Made by a program: the position numbers and the translations under genes
The notes under the pieces: model-generated
The model's database searches: none
The model's input: only the letters and a program-made list of their open reading frames with translations
What the model was told of the DNA's origin: nothing
Shown: positions 53,864 through 64,000 of the stretch, piece by piece
Position numbering within the stretch: position 1 is the stretch's first letter
Layout: each line of letters starts with the position of its first letter
Source of the DNA: Thalassia testudinum
Lineage: Eukaryota > Streptophyta > Magnoliopsida > Alismatales > Hydrocharitaceae
NCBI GenBank assembly: GCA_037157565.1
Contig: JAZHRO010000055.1
Span: 38,037,001-38,101,000 of the forward strand
Direction: 5' to 3'
DNA length: 64,000 bases

Positions 53864-55332
53864 TGATCGCACAGGTTTCGCGAGTTGGAAATCAAGGTTA
53901 CGAGTAACCCGTCGTCGTAGTTGCAAAATGCGTTATCAAATAAAATTTATAATTGAAACTCAAAATGTGAGTCCCAGGTCGAACATGGGGAGGTAAACGT
54001 TTGGTTTTATGAAATCCGTGCTTCACTTTTTATTTGTTTATTTCATTTTTGTCTTTTCTTTTTTTTTGGTATTTTTAACAAGAGATTAGATCGATGAAAA
54101 CTTTATCTACTTGAAAAATTATAAGAGAGAGAGGGAGAGGGAGAGAGAGAGAAACAATCATCTATTCATCAAGAACTGTTTGTTACAACTATGAAAGCAG
54201 GAAAACTACACTACGAAAGCATAAAAAGATAGAAAGAGGTGAGAGAAATCCCCCTCGACGGTTGCTTGGAGGACGACTCGCTCTAACGTCACCCGGAGAA
54301 AGGTGGTGAGGAGCAGGATGAAGGAGGACAGAGCTAGAGGATGAAGGATGGGGCAGGATGGCGTCGTGGCGAGGATCTTCTTCCCAAAGGGCAGTGAGAG
54401 GATGGCCACGGGATGCTCCATGAATGGGGATGAGGGGAGGGAAAACTATTTGATTTTCTACTCTAGAGGAGCATCCTAGGCTTGGGACAAGCTCTCTCTA
54501 GAGCCTTGGAGGTGGTGAGAGGAAGAAAGGAAGAGATGAAGAAAAATGGGAGGGGTAGAAATCCTTTTATAGTGGAGGAAAGAATCAAATTCGTATACAG
54601 GACATTTAGTGACGGTCATAAACGTCGCTGAAGATCTGCCGCAAACATCACTGAAGACAGCCCAGGTGCCCACCCGCAACTACACTAGTGCACACTTTAC
54701 GCACCCGTGTCACATGCACACGCGATACGCATCGCTGCCTCCGCGTGCGCGCTACGCTGCTGACGCGTCGCTGCACTTGCGCGTACGTGCCTCCGCGTGC
54801 ACGCGTGCACCCGTGCTGCTGTGCACGTGGGTGGCACATGCGTGCGCATGGGCAGCCTGGGTTGCGCCACGTGGCGCAATCTAGGCCGTCCATTTCTTTC
54901 CTTTGTAGGGGATCCTACAGAGGTCGGATTGAGTCAATTTTTGCACCGTTGGGCTACGATCGTCGATCCGAATCCACCCGTGCGGTCAGATTTGTCATTT
55001 GACACTCCAGATTGTGTCACCTAGTCCCTCGGCCATTAATCTTCCTTAGATTGCATATGGTGCTATAGGACTCCGATCGAGGCGATTTTAGAGTTGTTGG
55101 ACTCCGATCGTCATCTAGATCAGATCTATACTATCGGATCATCAATCCGAGACTTCAAAATAAATATCCTTCTCTCCTGATCATAAAAAGGATGCAATTA
55201 ACCTAAATTATATGCAACTACTCTAAATGCAGAATGATGCATGATATGTAATATTTATAACATGAAATGCAAATCTAAGCCTAGGAACATGCATGAATAG
55301 GCATTTTAACCTAAATAGGTGTGTCTACATTA
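53864..55332 (-). mobile_element. Solo LTR (family 1), minus strand, TSD GAACA
   Basis: Flanked by GAACA (53859-53863 and 55333-55337). Minus-strand start TAATGTAGACAC (mutated TG), end GTGCGATCA. TATA box CCACTATAAAAGG (about 54573-54585). An 18-bp perfect G-box palindrome TTGCGCCACGTGGCGCAA lies at 54862-54879. No tRNA-like module. Its removal restores the gag frame of the surrounding Copia. Confidence 0.92.
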
Positions 55333-55337
55333 GAACA

Positions 55338-57179
55338 CAAACCCAAAACACCACAAAATTTGGCTTAAGCTATATACCAAAGAATAGCCATGAAGCATCT
55401 AGTTCCAATCAAAACAAAGAGAAAGGTAGCCTACGAAAACAGGGAATGAAACCTAACCACTGTGGACCCAAGCAAAAATGCATACCAAAAAGCATTTTGC
55501 AATCTTGTTTTGTAGGCTCAGTAGATTATAAGAAGTGGGCGTTCCAACAAATCAATGGAACATTGAAGCCACTATACCAAACGAAGCCTCACAATCTCAA
55601 ATCAATGACAGGAAAGAGAAGAAAGAAGATGGATTATAGACAACGGATGTTCCAAGCACATGACCGGTGAGGAAGACTTATTCCTACAACTCAGCCTTCA
55701 GGAAGGTGGTACGGTCACGTTCGGAAACAACCACAAGAGACATATTATTGGTACTGACCAAATTGGTAATTCTTCTACCTTTATTGATAATGTGCACTTA
55801 GTTAAAGGTTTAAAACATAATCTATTAAGTGTAAGCCAAAAATGTGATAAAGGGAATAGAATTACGTTTACATCAAAAGGTTTTAAAATTCATGATGAAG
55901 AAAAAAATCAAGTTATTCTTAAGGGAAACAGACAGATATTTACATAAGCTTCGACAAATACGACAATCTTGAATGTCTAGTCGTATCTGATGAAGAAGCA
56001 ACTCTTTGGCACAAAAGACTAGGTCATGTTCACATGGGAAACATTAGTAAACTTGTGAAACATGAACTTGTCAAAGGTCTACCAAGGATCGACTTCAAGA
56101 AAAGCAAAGTCTGAGATTCTTGTCAAGTCGTCAAGCAAACCAAAAATCCTTTTAAACCGAAAAGGATGGTTAGCACTTCTCAACCCCTGGAGCTACTTCA
56201 CTTAGACTTATTTGGACCAACAAAATCCGAAAGCCTAAGCGGGTGCAAATATTATTTAGTCATAATTGACGACTTCTCTAGGTTTACTTGGGTATCATTC
56301 TTAAAGAGCAAGGGCTTAACCTTAAATTCCTTTAGCAAACGAGTTAGAAGATTATAGAATGAAAAAGGATCAAAAGTAATTAGAATCAGAAGTGATCATG
56401 GTGGAGAATTTGAAAATGAATCTTTCTCGAATTTTTGTGATCAATATGGAGTTAAACATGAGTTTGCCTTCCCTAGAGCTGCACCGTAGAATGGTGTAGT
56501 TGAGAGGAAAAATAGGACCTTACAAGAGTGTGCTCGCACAATGCTATGCGAGTCAAAGCTGCCTCAATATTTTTGGGTTGAGGCTATAAACATTATTTGT
56601 TATATCCAAAATAAAACCCTGATCAGACCAATTCTAAAGAAGACACCTTTTGAACTCTATTATGGAAGAACACCTAGAATTTCCTACTTCAAGATTTTTC
56701 GATGTCGATGTTTATACTTAACACTAAAGATAATCTTGAAAAGTTTGATGCAAAAAGCTCAGAAGAGATTTTCCCAGGTTATTCAACTAGAAGTAAAGCC
56801 TATAAGATCTTTAATAAGAAGAATTCTGTTGTTGAGGAAACCATGCATGTATCATTTGATGAAACATTAGTTCAACCCAAATCTTCCACGATTGATGATG
56901 ATGATACAATGTTGATCCTTCAAATTTTCCAGAAGATGTTATTTCTGATGAACTACCCACCCAAAGATATCTCTTTTGTAAAAGATCAACCTAGAGAACT
57001 AGTAATAGGAGACTTATCAAAAGAAGTTTAGACCAAATATTCCCTTAACACATTAGCTTTTACAGCTTTTGTATCTCAATTAGAACCTAAAAATATTAAG
57101 GAAGCCTTTTTAGATAATCATTGGATTATCACCAAGGAAGATGAGCTAAACCAATTCAGGAAAAATCAAGTATGGGAAC
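55338..57179 (+). pseudogene. Copia gag end, protease, integrase and RT start, relic
   Basis: After the gag tail, protease reads WIIDNGCSKHMTG near 55630-55670, so the catalytic D-S-G is now D-N-G. GAG-pre-integrase: LWHKRLGHVHMGNISKLVKH. Integrase core: HLDLFGP, VIIDDFSRFTWV, SDHGGEFEN and NGVVERKNRTLQECAR, giving the D, D, E triad. The PFELYYGRTP and FGCR-like block follows. The RT start reads NHWIITKEDELNQFRKNQVW and is cut at the GGAAC duplication of the LTR 57180-61656. Several stops and frameshifts make it inactive. Confidence 0.85.
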
Positions 57180-58121
57180 TGAAAGAGCGATGTTCGTTTT
57201 CATTGAAAACTTTAGCATGAAATGACGTGTCGTTGTATTTAATCGCGTGGTAGAAAATCACTTTTCAAAACATTTTAATTCTCAGAATCTAACCATGAAA
57301 ATGGTTAGGTCATCTCCACAGGGAGGAATTAGCCTATTTAAACAAATGAATCATGTCTTGTTTATTCGGGAATCTCAATGTGTATGCATACTAACTGGTG
57401 CACGTGTTTTCAACATAACTTCTTAATTTAAAGAATTAATCAATAATGTAAGGGTGCACATGCAAAATCACCACCAATGAAATACCTAAATTACTATCTT
57501 AATATTGACAAGCATCATCAAATTTAATTAAATCAGAATTTATTCCCTATAACAAATATACATGCTTGCTTATTCATGAGATGAATTTGACTATATGCAA
57601 TTCAATTAGAATTGAGGGACATGCATGCAAATTTACTGCAATATATTAAATAGATAAATAAATGAATGAATAGGAGAAGCTGCAATGGCATAAGTGGTAA
57701 ATTTTAATACCCCCTTGCAATGTTGCAAAATAGGGGAGATGGAAGGAGCGCTCGCACACGATGGAGGGGGCACGGCTGAAGGCACGAAGCTCTGAGGAGG
57801 TCAAGGAAGGCAAGGTCGTTCCAACGAAGGTCGCGGCGACGAGAATGGTAGCCGGAGCCCTCATTGGCGACGAGGGGGGGCGGCAGCTGTGGCTACAGCT
57901 CACCGGCGTGTGGGTTATCGACGGCGGTAGTCGTGGACATGAGTGGCCTCGTGAGAGTGAGGAGAGTTCAACGGTGTCGATGGACCGGAGATTGGAGGCC
58001 TTTGGACGTGGCTGTGTGGAGGTGGTTGGATGTCGCTTTGGGTTCCTTTCTATTGGCCAAGAAGAAGAAGAAGATGAAGACCTGGCTATGCACGTGGTGA
58101 CTAGTGCGCGCTCGGGCGCAT

Positions 58122-60820
58122 TGTTACGAACGCGTGCCCCGGACGTATTTTAAGACGTCTGGGAGGTGGCCCAGACGTCTTACCAGACATCTTGGATCAC
58201 ATCCAGATGTCTTGCCAGACGTCTGGGATGGTTTACAGACGTCTGAAAAATCGTTATCGTCCACACCCATGAGTCGTCTGCGCGCCTGCGCGTGCAGACC
58301 GCATATTCGTTATTCCCTCTTTTTCTTCTGCGGCTGCAGACGCCTACCGCGCCTTCTCTCTCTCATCTCCGCACGGCCTTAAAAGGGCAACGCCTCCCCT
58401 CCCGTCTCCACCGTCTCCTTCTTCTTCTCCTTCCTGTGCACGAGAGCGAGCTAGCGCGAGGGCTGCAGCGGCGGCCGCAGTGAGCGCGGAGGAGGCGCGG
58501 CGTGCGAGGGCGGAGCTCTGCCGTGAGGGCGAGCTCGCCGGAGCGGCTTGGCCGGCCGGCGGAGGGCGCAGGGGGCGCGGAACGACGCGGAGAGGGACCT
58601 GCTGCAGTCTGAGCAGCAGGAGCGCGAGGTGCGACGCGGGCGGCGTCGCGAGCAGAGTCCGGGTCGCGCCCTGATTCTGGAAAAATTTCCAGAATCAGAC
58701 GTCTGGGTTTATAGGCAGACGGCGAGGACGACGTCTAGTAGCTCATACCGACGTCTGAAAGGTGTGTATTTCGCTTTCTTCTTCCTTCCTGTCGACCGAC
58801 CGTACTAAGGGAGGGAGTTGGCTGTGCGCAGGTTCGCTGATTCGCCATCCTTTGCGAATCAGACGTCTGGAAGTTGTACCAGACGGCTGGAGTGACCTCC
58901 AGACGTCCGGGGTGACCATCGGACGTCTGGGAGCTAGGACAGACGTCCCCACAGACTTCTGGACGTCTGGGAAACCACACTGAACAGGTAATTCTCTGAT
59001 CCACTGTTTAAGACGTCTGGAAGAAGTTCCAGACGTCTGATTTTGCACAGTATCGTCCTTTTCGACCCGTTTAGGGCCCGTTCGGGCTCCGTTTTCCGCG
59101 ATTCGAGTTGCGTTCTTTTCAGAATTAATTCCTCTACCCGTCTACAGTAGCTATACACTATTTTGAGACACTCCTTGTGTTTGATCCTTGTGATAGGACC
59201 TCGTTCAGTTGCAGTCTTGAGAGTCGCAGAGGCACGCGGGATTCCCGATCACGCCCCCATTATTCCCGTTGTACCTGGTAGAGTGGCTTAAGTTTATTTT
59301 TAAAATCTGTTAAAGTATGGAACCATAACTAGAATCTAGGACATTGCATGAATCCTAGGAATGAGAAATGTATGGAATGATAGCTTCTAGGTGATGCATG
59401 AATCCTAGGGCTGGAAAACTAGTTGTATGCTAGATCCTAGGGTGTGGCATGAATCTTAGGATGGAAAAAAACTAGTGGAATGTATAATACTGCAGTCTTG
59501 GAAAAATGGAAAGGAATATAAAGCTGCCTGTAAATTGAATTAACAGCTGCCTGTTATGAATAAAGAAACATGATTGAGATCATGGAATGTGAGAACGTGA
59601 AACTGGAAGGTGAAACATATGATGTTCTGAGATAAAGAGCTGGAACCCTACGGGGAATTAGGAGTGGAACTCCTGGAAAGAAAAAGGAATGGAACTGAGA
59701 TGTAGTTTGTACTGTCTCTTGGGTACGCAGTACCAAGGGAAGTACCTGTACCTGTTTAGTGCAGAGTGGGGCCAGCCGCCCCAGGGACCCGGGGTTAGGA
59801 TTGGCCGCTCTGTACCGACTTGTTGGCCCTCGTGTACGTAGTACCGAGGAGAGCTACTAGTGTTAGGAGAGTACTAGCTATCCCACGGGCCCCGGGGTTC
59901 TGCTAGCCTCCTTCACCGACTTGTTAGGCCCACTAGGGCAAACCAAGGTAGTCAGGCGAGGGTGCGCGGACTGTGGAGGGGCAAGGCCCCGGTTTGGTTA
60001 CTGTGGAGGGGTTGGACCCCTGTTACTGAGAGGGCTCTGCCCTGGTTCCGTGCTGTGCTTTGGGCGCACCCGTTAACGGAAACAACTGACCGTGTGCTAG
60101 TACGGGTTAGCTACCTGTGCGTTTATCGCGCGTGCCGTAGTCACCGTTACGTCTGTTCAGTGACCTTGGGGTGGTTGACTGAGGGTAGGATCACCACGGG
60201 GGACTCTCCCAGCCAGGAGAGCACCACGTGCTACTTCTACTTTTGGAAAAGACTGCAATCAAGATCGTTCCCACGAGGACATTCGAGATCAAGTAAAGGA
60301 TCTGAGAAATAAATGAAATAGTGAGAAAATTGAAAGATGTAAATAAAGGAAGTAATAGAACATAACAGCTACTGTTCACTCTACCGTTGCCTTTAGTTTG
60401 TTTGAGACTCTACTCAGCGTTTTGCTGACGTGTTACACTCGTTACCTTTCAGTACCAGGCGTTGAGCAGCCAGGGTCAGCGGCTGCAGAGGACGCTGGGC
60501 TGAGTAGGGTCCAGTAGAGTTACCACTGCCTTTTGTACCTCTTTTGTTTCTGTTATAGTGAGTAGTTCTTGTTTCCACTGTACTTTCTTTACCTGCAGTT
60601 CATGTTATATGATAAATGTTGTTATACTGTTGTGGTGGTATCTACTGTAGTAGTTTCTTTCCTTACTGCTGTACTTTCTTACTGTTAGTTATATTCATGC
60701 TGAATGTGGTTTATTTTACTGCTCTTTTGGTTACTTCCTCGTTGGACGACTGGGTCTTGGGATTAGTCGAGTCGGTCCGGTTCTCGTGTCTCGTAGGGAC
60801 TCGGGAATCGGGTCGTTACA
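58122..60820. mobile_element. LTR of uncertain class (Tekay-like ends), TSD CGCAT
   Basis: Flanked by CGCAT (58117-58121 and 60821-60825); ends TGTTACGAACGCG...ATCGGGTCGTTACA, so both ends carry TGTNACGA-type inverted repeats. Orientation is unsettled: a TTAAAAGG box (58379-58386) and CT-rich leader favour plus, while TGTAACGACCCG as a start, as at 2027, favours minus. It holds a GACGTC array (58150-59040) like the SIRE LTRs and three imperfect repeats starting CATGAATCCTAGG near 59347, 59397 and 59448. No internal genes; probably a solo LTR. Confidence 0.75.
58150..59040. repeat. CAGACGTCTG palindrome array in a non-SIRE LTR
   Basis: About fourteen GACGTC cores in two clusters (58150-58250 and 58695-59040), many as CAGACGTCTGG. 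Confidence 0.85.
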
Positions 60821-61661
60821 CGCATGAAAGGTGCTATGCACACGCAATGGCAGGTGTGCGCGCAGGCGAGCGCAAGGCTGCTACGTGTGCGCTGGAAGTG
60901 GTGACGGTGCACAGAAAAGATACTGCTGCTGCGTATGCGCAGGAAGCGCACGGTCGCCACGTGGTGAGGGCGCTGTTGGTGGCGCACATAGCTGCGTGTG
61001 GGTGCAAAGGAGTCGGCGGTGGTGTTGGTGAAGAGAACAACGGCCAGTGGGGAGGCAACGACGAAGGTGGCGTGGGTTGTGTTGGGGAGGGTGGTGAAGT
61101 GGGTTTGCTCTGTGGGTGGAAATGGCCGGTGGGGGGGGGGGGGTTTGTTTGGTGATGTGGAAGGTGTTGAGGCCGCATGCTGTCACCATGCGACCAGTGA
61201 GAAGGAGAAGGAGCAGAGGTGCAGTACACCTAAACCATGGTGTACACCAAGTCCACAGTGCATGCAGGATCCATGGTGCTCGCCTCCTTCACGGTGGAGA
61301 ATGAGAGATGATCCCCCGCCAAGGGGAGAAGGTATCTTGTATGGGTTGTTCTGCAGTTGGAGAAAAGAGCGGCGTGGAGTAGGCGGTGCGTTAGGATAAG
61401 GATGGGGATTATTGCGTGGGGGAAGGCAGTGCGTGAGGAGGGGGGTGGCGGTTGGCCGTGCACGTGTGCGAGAGGAGGCTTTATTTTATAAAATAATTAT
61501 TTATATACAATAAGTTATAAAATGCAATAGAATATATGTAAATTAAGTAATGATGTATGCAACAATTCTATGACCTAATGTAGTTATTAACAAACATAAA
61601 ATGTAAGAATAAACTTAACTTAAGCGTAACAATAGTCCATTAAAATGGACTCATCAGGAAC

Positions 61662-63090
61662 TTGTTCCAAAACCTGAGTAACAAACTATTATTGGAACCA
61701 AGTGAATTTTTAGGAACAAACTTGATGAATCAAGACATGTAGTTAGAAATAAAGCTAGACTTGTGGCTCAAGGATATAATCAAGAGGAAGGAATAGATTT
61801 TGACGAAACATATGCACCTATTGCCCGACTTGAATCTATTAGAATGTTGCTAGCTTTTGGAGCCAATATGGAATTTAAGCTTTTCTAAATGGATGTCAAA
61901 AGTGCCTTTTTAAATGGATTCATTAAGGAAGAAGTCTTTGTTAAACAACCTCCAGAACTTGAAGATCCAAATCATCCAAAACACGTATACAAATTAAACA
62001 AAGCACTGTATGGATTGAAACAAGCTCCATGAGCTTGGTATGAAAGATTAAAAACATACTTAATTGACAATAAGTTTAAAATTGGTCAAATCAATCCAAC
62101 TTTATTTACAAAAGGAAAACAAAATGACTTCCTAATAATTCAAATATATGTAGATGATATTATTTTCAGTCCTACTAATGATCTTCTTTGCCGAGAATTT
62201 GCAAAGGTTATGCAGGATTAATTTGAGATGAGTATGATGGGAGAACTTAAGTTCTTCCTAGGTCTTCAGATTGATCAACTACCATCCGGAATCTTCATTT
62301 CTCAAACAAAATACACAACAAAGATATTGAAGAAATTCTCAATGGACAAAGTCAAAGGCAAAGAAACACCGATGGCAGCTTCTACCCAATTAAAAACTGA
62401 CGACACAGGTAAGTCAGTAGATCAAAAACTTTATAGTAGCATGATAGGTTCTTTATTATACTTAACTGCAAGTAGACCTGACATTCTATTTTTCACTTGT
62501 TTATGTACTCGTTTTCAAGTAAGCCCTAAGGAATCACATCTGAATGCTGTTAAAAGAATCCTTAGATATCTAAACAACACACAAGACTTAGGACTCTTCT
62601 ATCCGAAGTCAGACACTTTGGAATTATATTCCTTTTGTGATGCTGACTATTTAGGTAGCTTCACAGACTGAAAGAGTACTAGTGGAACTTGTCAATTTTA
62701 AGGAAATTCCCTAGTCCGTTGGTTCTCTAGAAAATAAAATAATGTATCTCTATCCACTACTAAAGCAAAATATGTAGCAACATCCTTAGCATGTTCACAA
62801 CTATTGTGGATGAAATAGATTTAAAAGATTTTGGATTAACTTTTAAAAATAACAAAATCTTGTGTGACAACACTAGTACAATCAACTTATCCAAGAATCT
62901 AGTGCAACACTCTAGGGCTAAACATATTGATATTAGACATCACTTTCTTAGAGATTATGTCTTAAAAGGGGACACCAACTTAGAATTTATTAACACAAAC
63001 AAACAGCTAGCCGATATATTCACAAAACTTTTATCAAAAGATAGGTTTAATCAAATTTGTCATTCACTAGGCTTATCTCGATTAAAATAG
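61662..63090 (+). pseudogene. Copia reverse transcriptase and RNase H relic
   Basis: Continues the RT cut at 57179: [70 protein letters not shown], and the intact catalytic IYVDDIIFSPTND. Then GELKFFLGLQIDQL, SMIGSLLYLTASRPDILF, and RNase H with YSFCDADYLGSF, STTKAKYVA, LCDNTSTINLSKN and RAKHIDIRHHFLRD. It ends HSLGLSRLK at a stop. At least six in-frame stops occur. The [11 protein letters not shown] and YVDDIIF blocks are typical of SIRE/Maximus. Confidence 0.88.
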
Positions 63091-64000
63091 CTTAATTAAG
63101 TGGCCTAAAAATTGACTCTTTCACTATTTTGATCGATCAAAACTATTGTTTTGATTGACCAAAACTTGAATTTTTTCCTGGTGGGAATTTTCTCTCCAGA
63201 CTTTCAAACTCTGACCAACCAAATACATATTTTGATCGATCATTTCTTGTTTTGATCGACCAAAATCAAATTTTGATCCACTAAAACTGGGCAGATTCAC
63301 CTTTGCAATTGCGATCTTGTTTCCTCGTTTTCCAATCGCAATCTTCGTTTACCATTTCTAACCCATGTGATTAGTTACCTTAAATTCATTTACCTATTTT
63401 GCTAATCACATTCTCTTTAAAAACACCTCATTATTACCCCTAAACCCATTTTTTAACCATCATAAATGGTCCTCACTTCTCTCAAACTCTACCCCACAAC
63501 CTTAACTCTTCTCTGATAGACCAACACCGCCGGCTCCCACCTCCTCGCTCATGCCCTCCTCCATTCATGGGTCCTTCATGCAACGGACCTCTAAAGAGCA
63601 TGCCCGATCGTCACGTCCTCCATCGCATGACTTTGTCACCTCCGTGCTCTCACAACTTCAACCTCCTCGCACGACCTCCGTCTGACCTCCCTTTCGATCG
63701 ACCAACTTCGGTTCGACCTTGATACATTCTAAACCTTGAATACATCCATCTCTTTGGATTTTTCTTGTGTTTAAAATGTGCTTTGACTTACTATAACTTG
63801 TCTGATCTTGTTTTTGTATTTATTTATTGCAAAATCTTGTAGCATACATGAGTTTATCATCCGTCAAATAGCCTTTTTTTCCAGTCTACGGTCTTTTGGT
63901 CGACCAAACCCCTTGGTTGATCAACCAAACGCCTGATTCTTTTTTGGTCAACCAGTCAAAATTTTTGATCGAACAACCGTGTTTTCCAGCACCTTATCAT
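63091..64000 (+). other. 3' region of the old SIRE element after pol
   Basis: No env-like or other gene recognised. It has two clusters of TTTGATCGACCAAA-type motifs (63130-63290 and 63700-63980) separated by pyrimidine-rich text. No purine tract of the AAGGGGGAG type is reached, so the 3' LTR lies beyond the window or is lost. Confidence 0.5.

Larger units (their letters stand above)
57180..61656 (-). mobile_element. Solo LTR, minus strand, TSD GGAAC, itself split
   Basis: Flanked by GGAAC (57175-57179 and 61657-61661), with ends TGAAAG...CATCA on the plus strand; the minus-strand start TGATGAGTCC resembles other Athila-like LTRs here. Without the nested LTR (58122-60820) it is about 1.77 kb. 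No internal domain remains. The GC-rich flanks (57730-58120 and 60830-61450) hold long but unconserved frames that I did not call. A 12-base G run lies at about 61131-61142. Confidence 0.85.

Noticed and set aside
57761..58153. Possible host exon in a GC-rich stretch with open frames
   Set aside because: It lies inside the solo LTR bounded by GGAAC duplications, and no domain or splice structure supports a gene.
60616..61399. ORFs of 130-180 codons near the right part of the nested LTRs
   Set aside because: They run across the LTR/LTR junction at 60820, so they cannot be ancestral coding sequence.

Overview
This window is repeat-rich nuclear DNA from a flowering plant. The evidence is the mobile-element content: Athila/Tat-like Ty3 LTR elements primed by tRNA-Asp, SIRE-type Ty1/Copia elements primed by tRNA-iMet, CACTA (En/Spm) DNA transposons with TNP2, DUF4216/DUF4218 and PTTA-type genes, and plant-style TATA boxes. 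I could not place the species. I found no intact host gene, no functional tRNA or rRNA gene and no CRISPR array. Almost every base can be assigned to a transposon inside a transposon, as in heterochromatin.

Left half (1-41725). A minus-strand CACTA transposon with a broken TNP2 transposase gene is the container. Its right terminus is at 41725; its left end is cut by a small Tekay-like relic (1515-2027), which is itself cut by an Athila-like LTR (1-1514). Inside the TNP2 gene sits a second, plus-strand CACTA (3451-24940, TSD CAT). Inside that is a non-autonomous LTR element, here called d (5815-22982, TSD TATTG), and inside its 3' LTR is a younger one, f (11924-22139, TSD CAGCT). The same TNP2 gene is also cut by a solo LTR (26916-28442). 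Its 5' region holds a split SIRE-like LTR (about 29276 to 40745), which contains a minus-strand non-autonomous element e (29770-40050, TSD CCCAG), whose 5' LTR contains another solo LTR (36074-38856, TSD AGAAC).

Right half (41726-64000). A decayed Athila gag/pol relic (41726-44250) is followed by an LTR split by a very young gag-only SIRE element (44955-49960, TSD CCTCC). An old SIRE-type Copia relic with gag, protease, integrase, RT and RNase H (about 51504 to beyond the window) follows. It is interrupted by a solo LTR (53864-55332, TSD GAACA) and by a solo LTR (57180-61656, TSD GGAAC) that contains a third LTR (58122-60820, TSD CGCAT).

The most unusual signal is in the three non-autonomous elements d, e and f. 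None encodes protease, RT or integrase. Each carries one orphan acidic or Tyr/Pro-rich ORF and two purine tracts of the form AGGCATGGGGG about 1.2-1.3 kb apart, the second abutting the 3' LTR. Between the tracts lie an A-rich stretch and a set of RNA hairpins whose stems covary: three hairpins with an invariant loop in f, two hairpins each in d and e. This looks like a cis-acting replication or packaging module by which pol-less elements parasitise an Athila/Tat-type partner. A second theme is palindrome arrays in LTR promoters (GACGTC, GATC and GTAC cores, and a G-box palindrome), and a third is a tRNA-like A-box/B-box module in the U3 of several LTRs.
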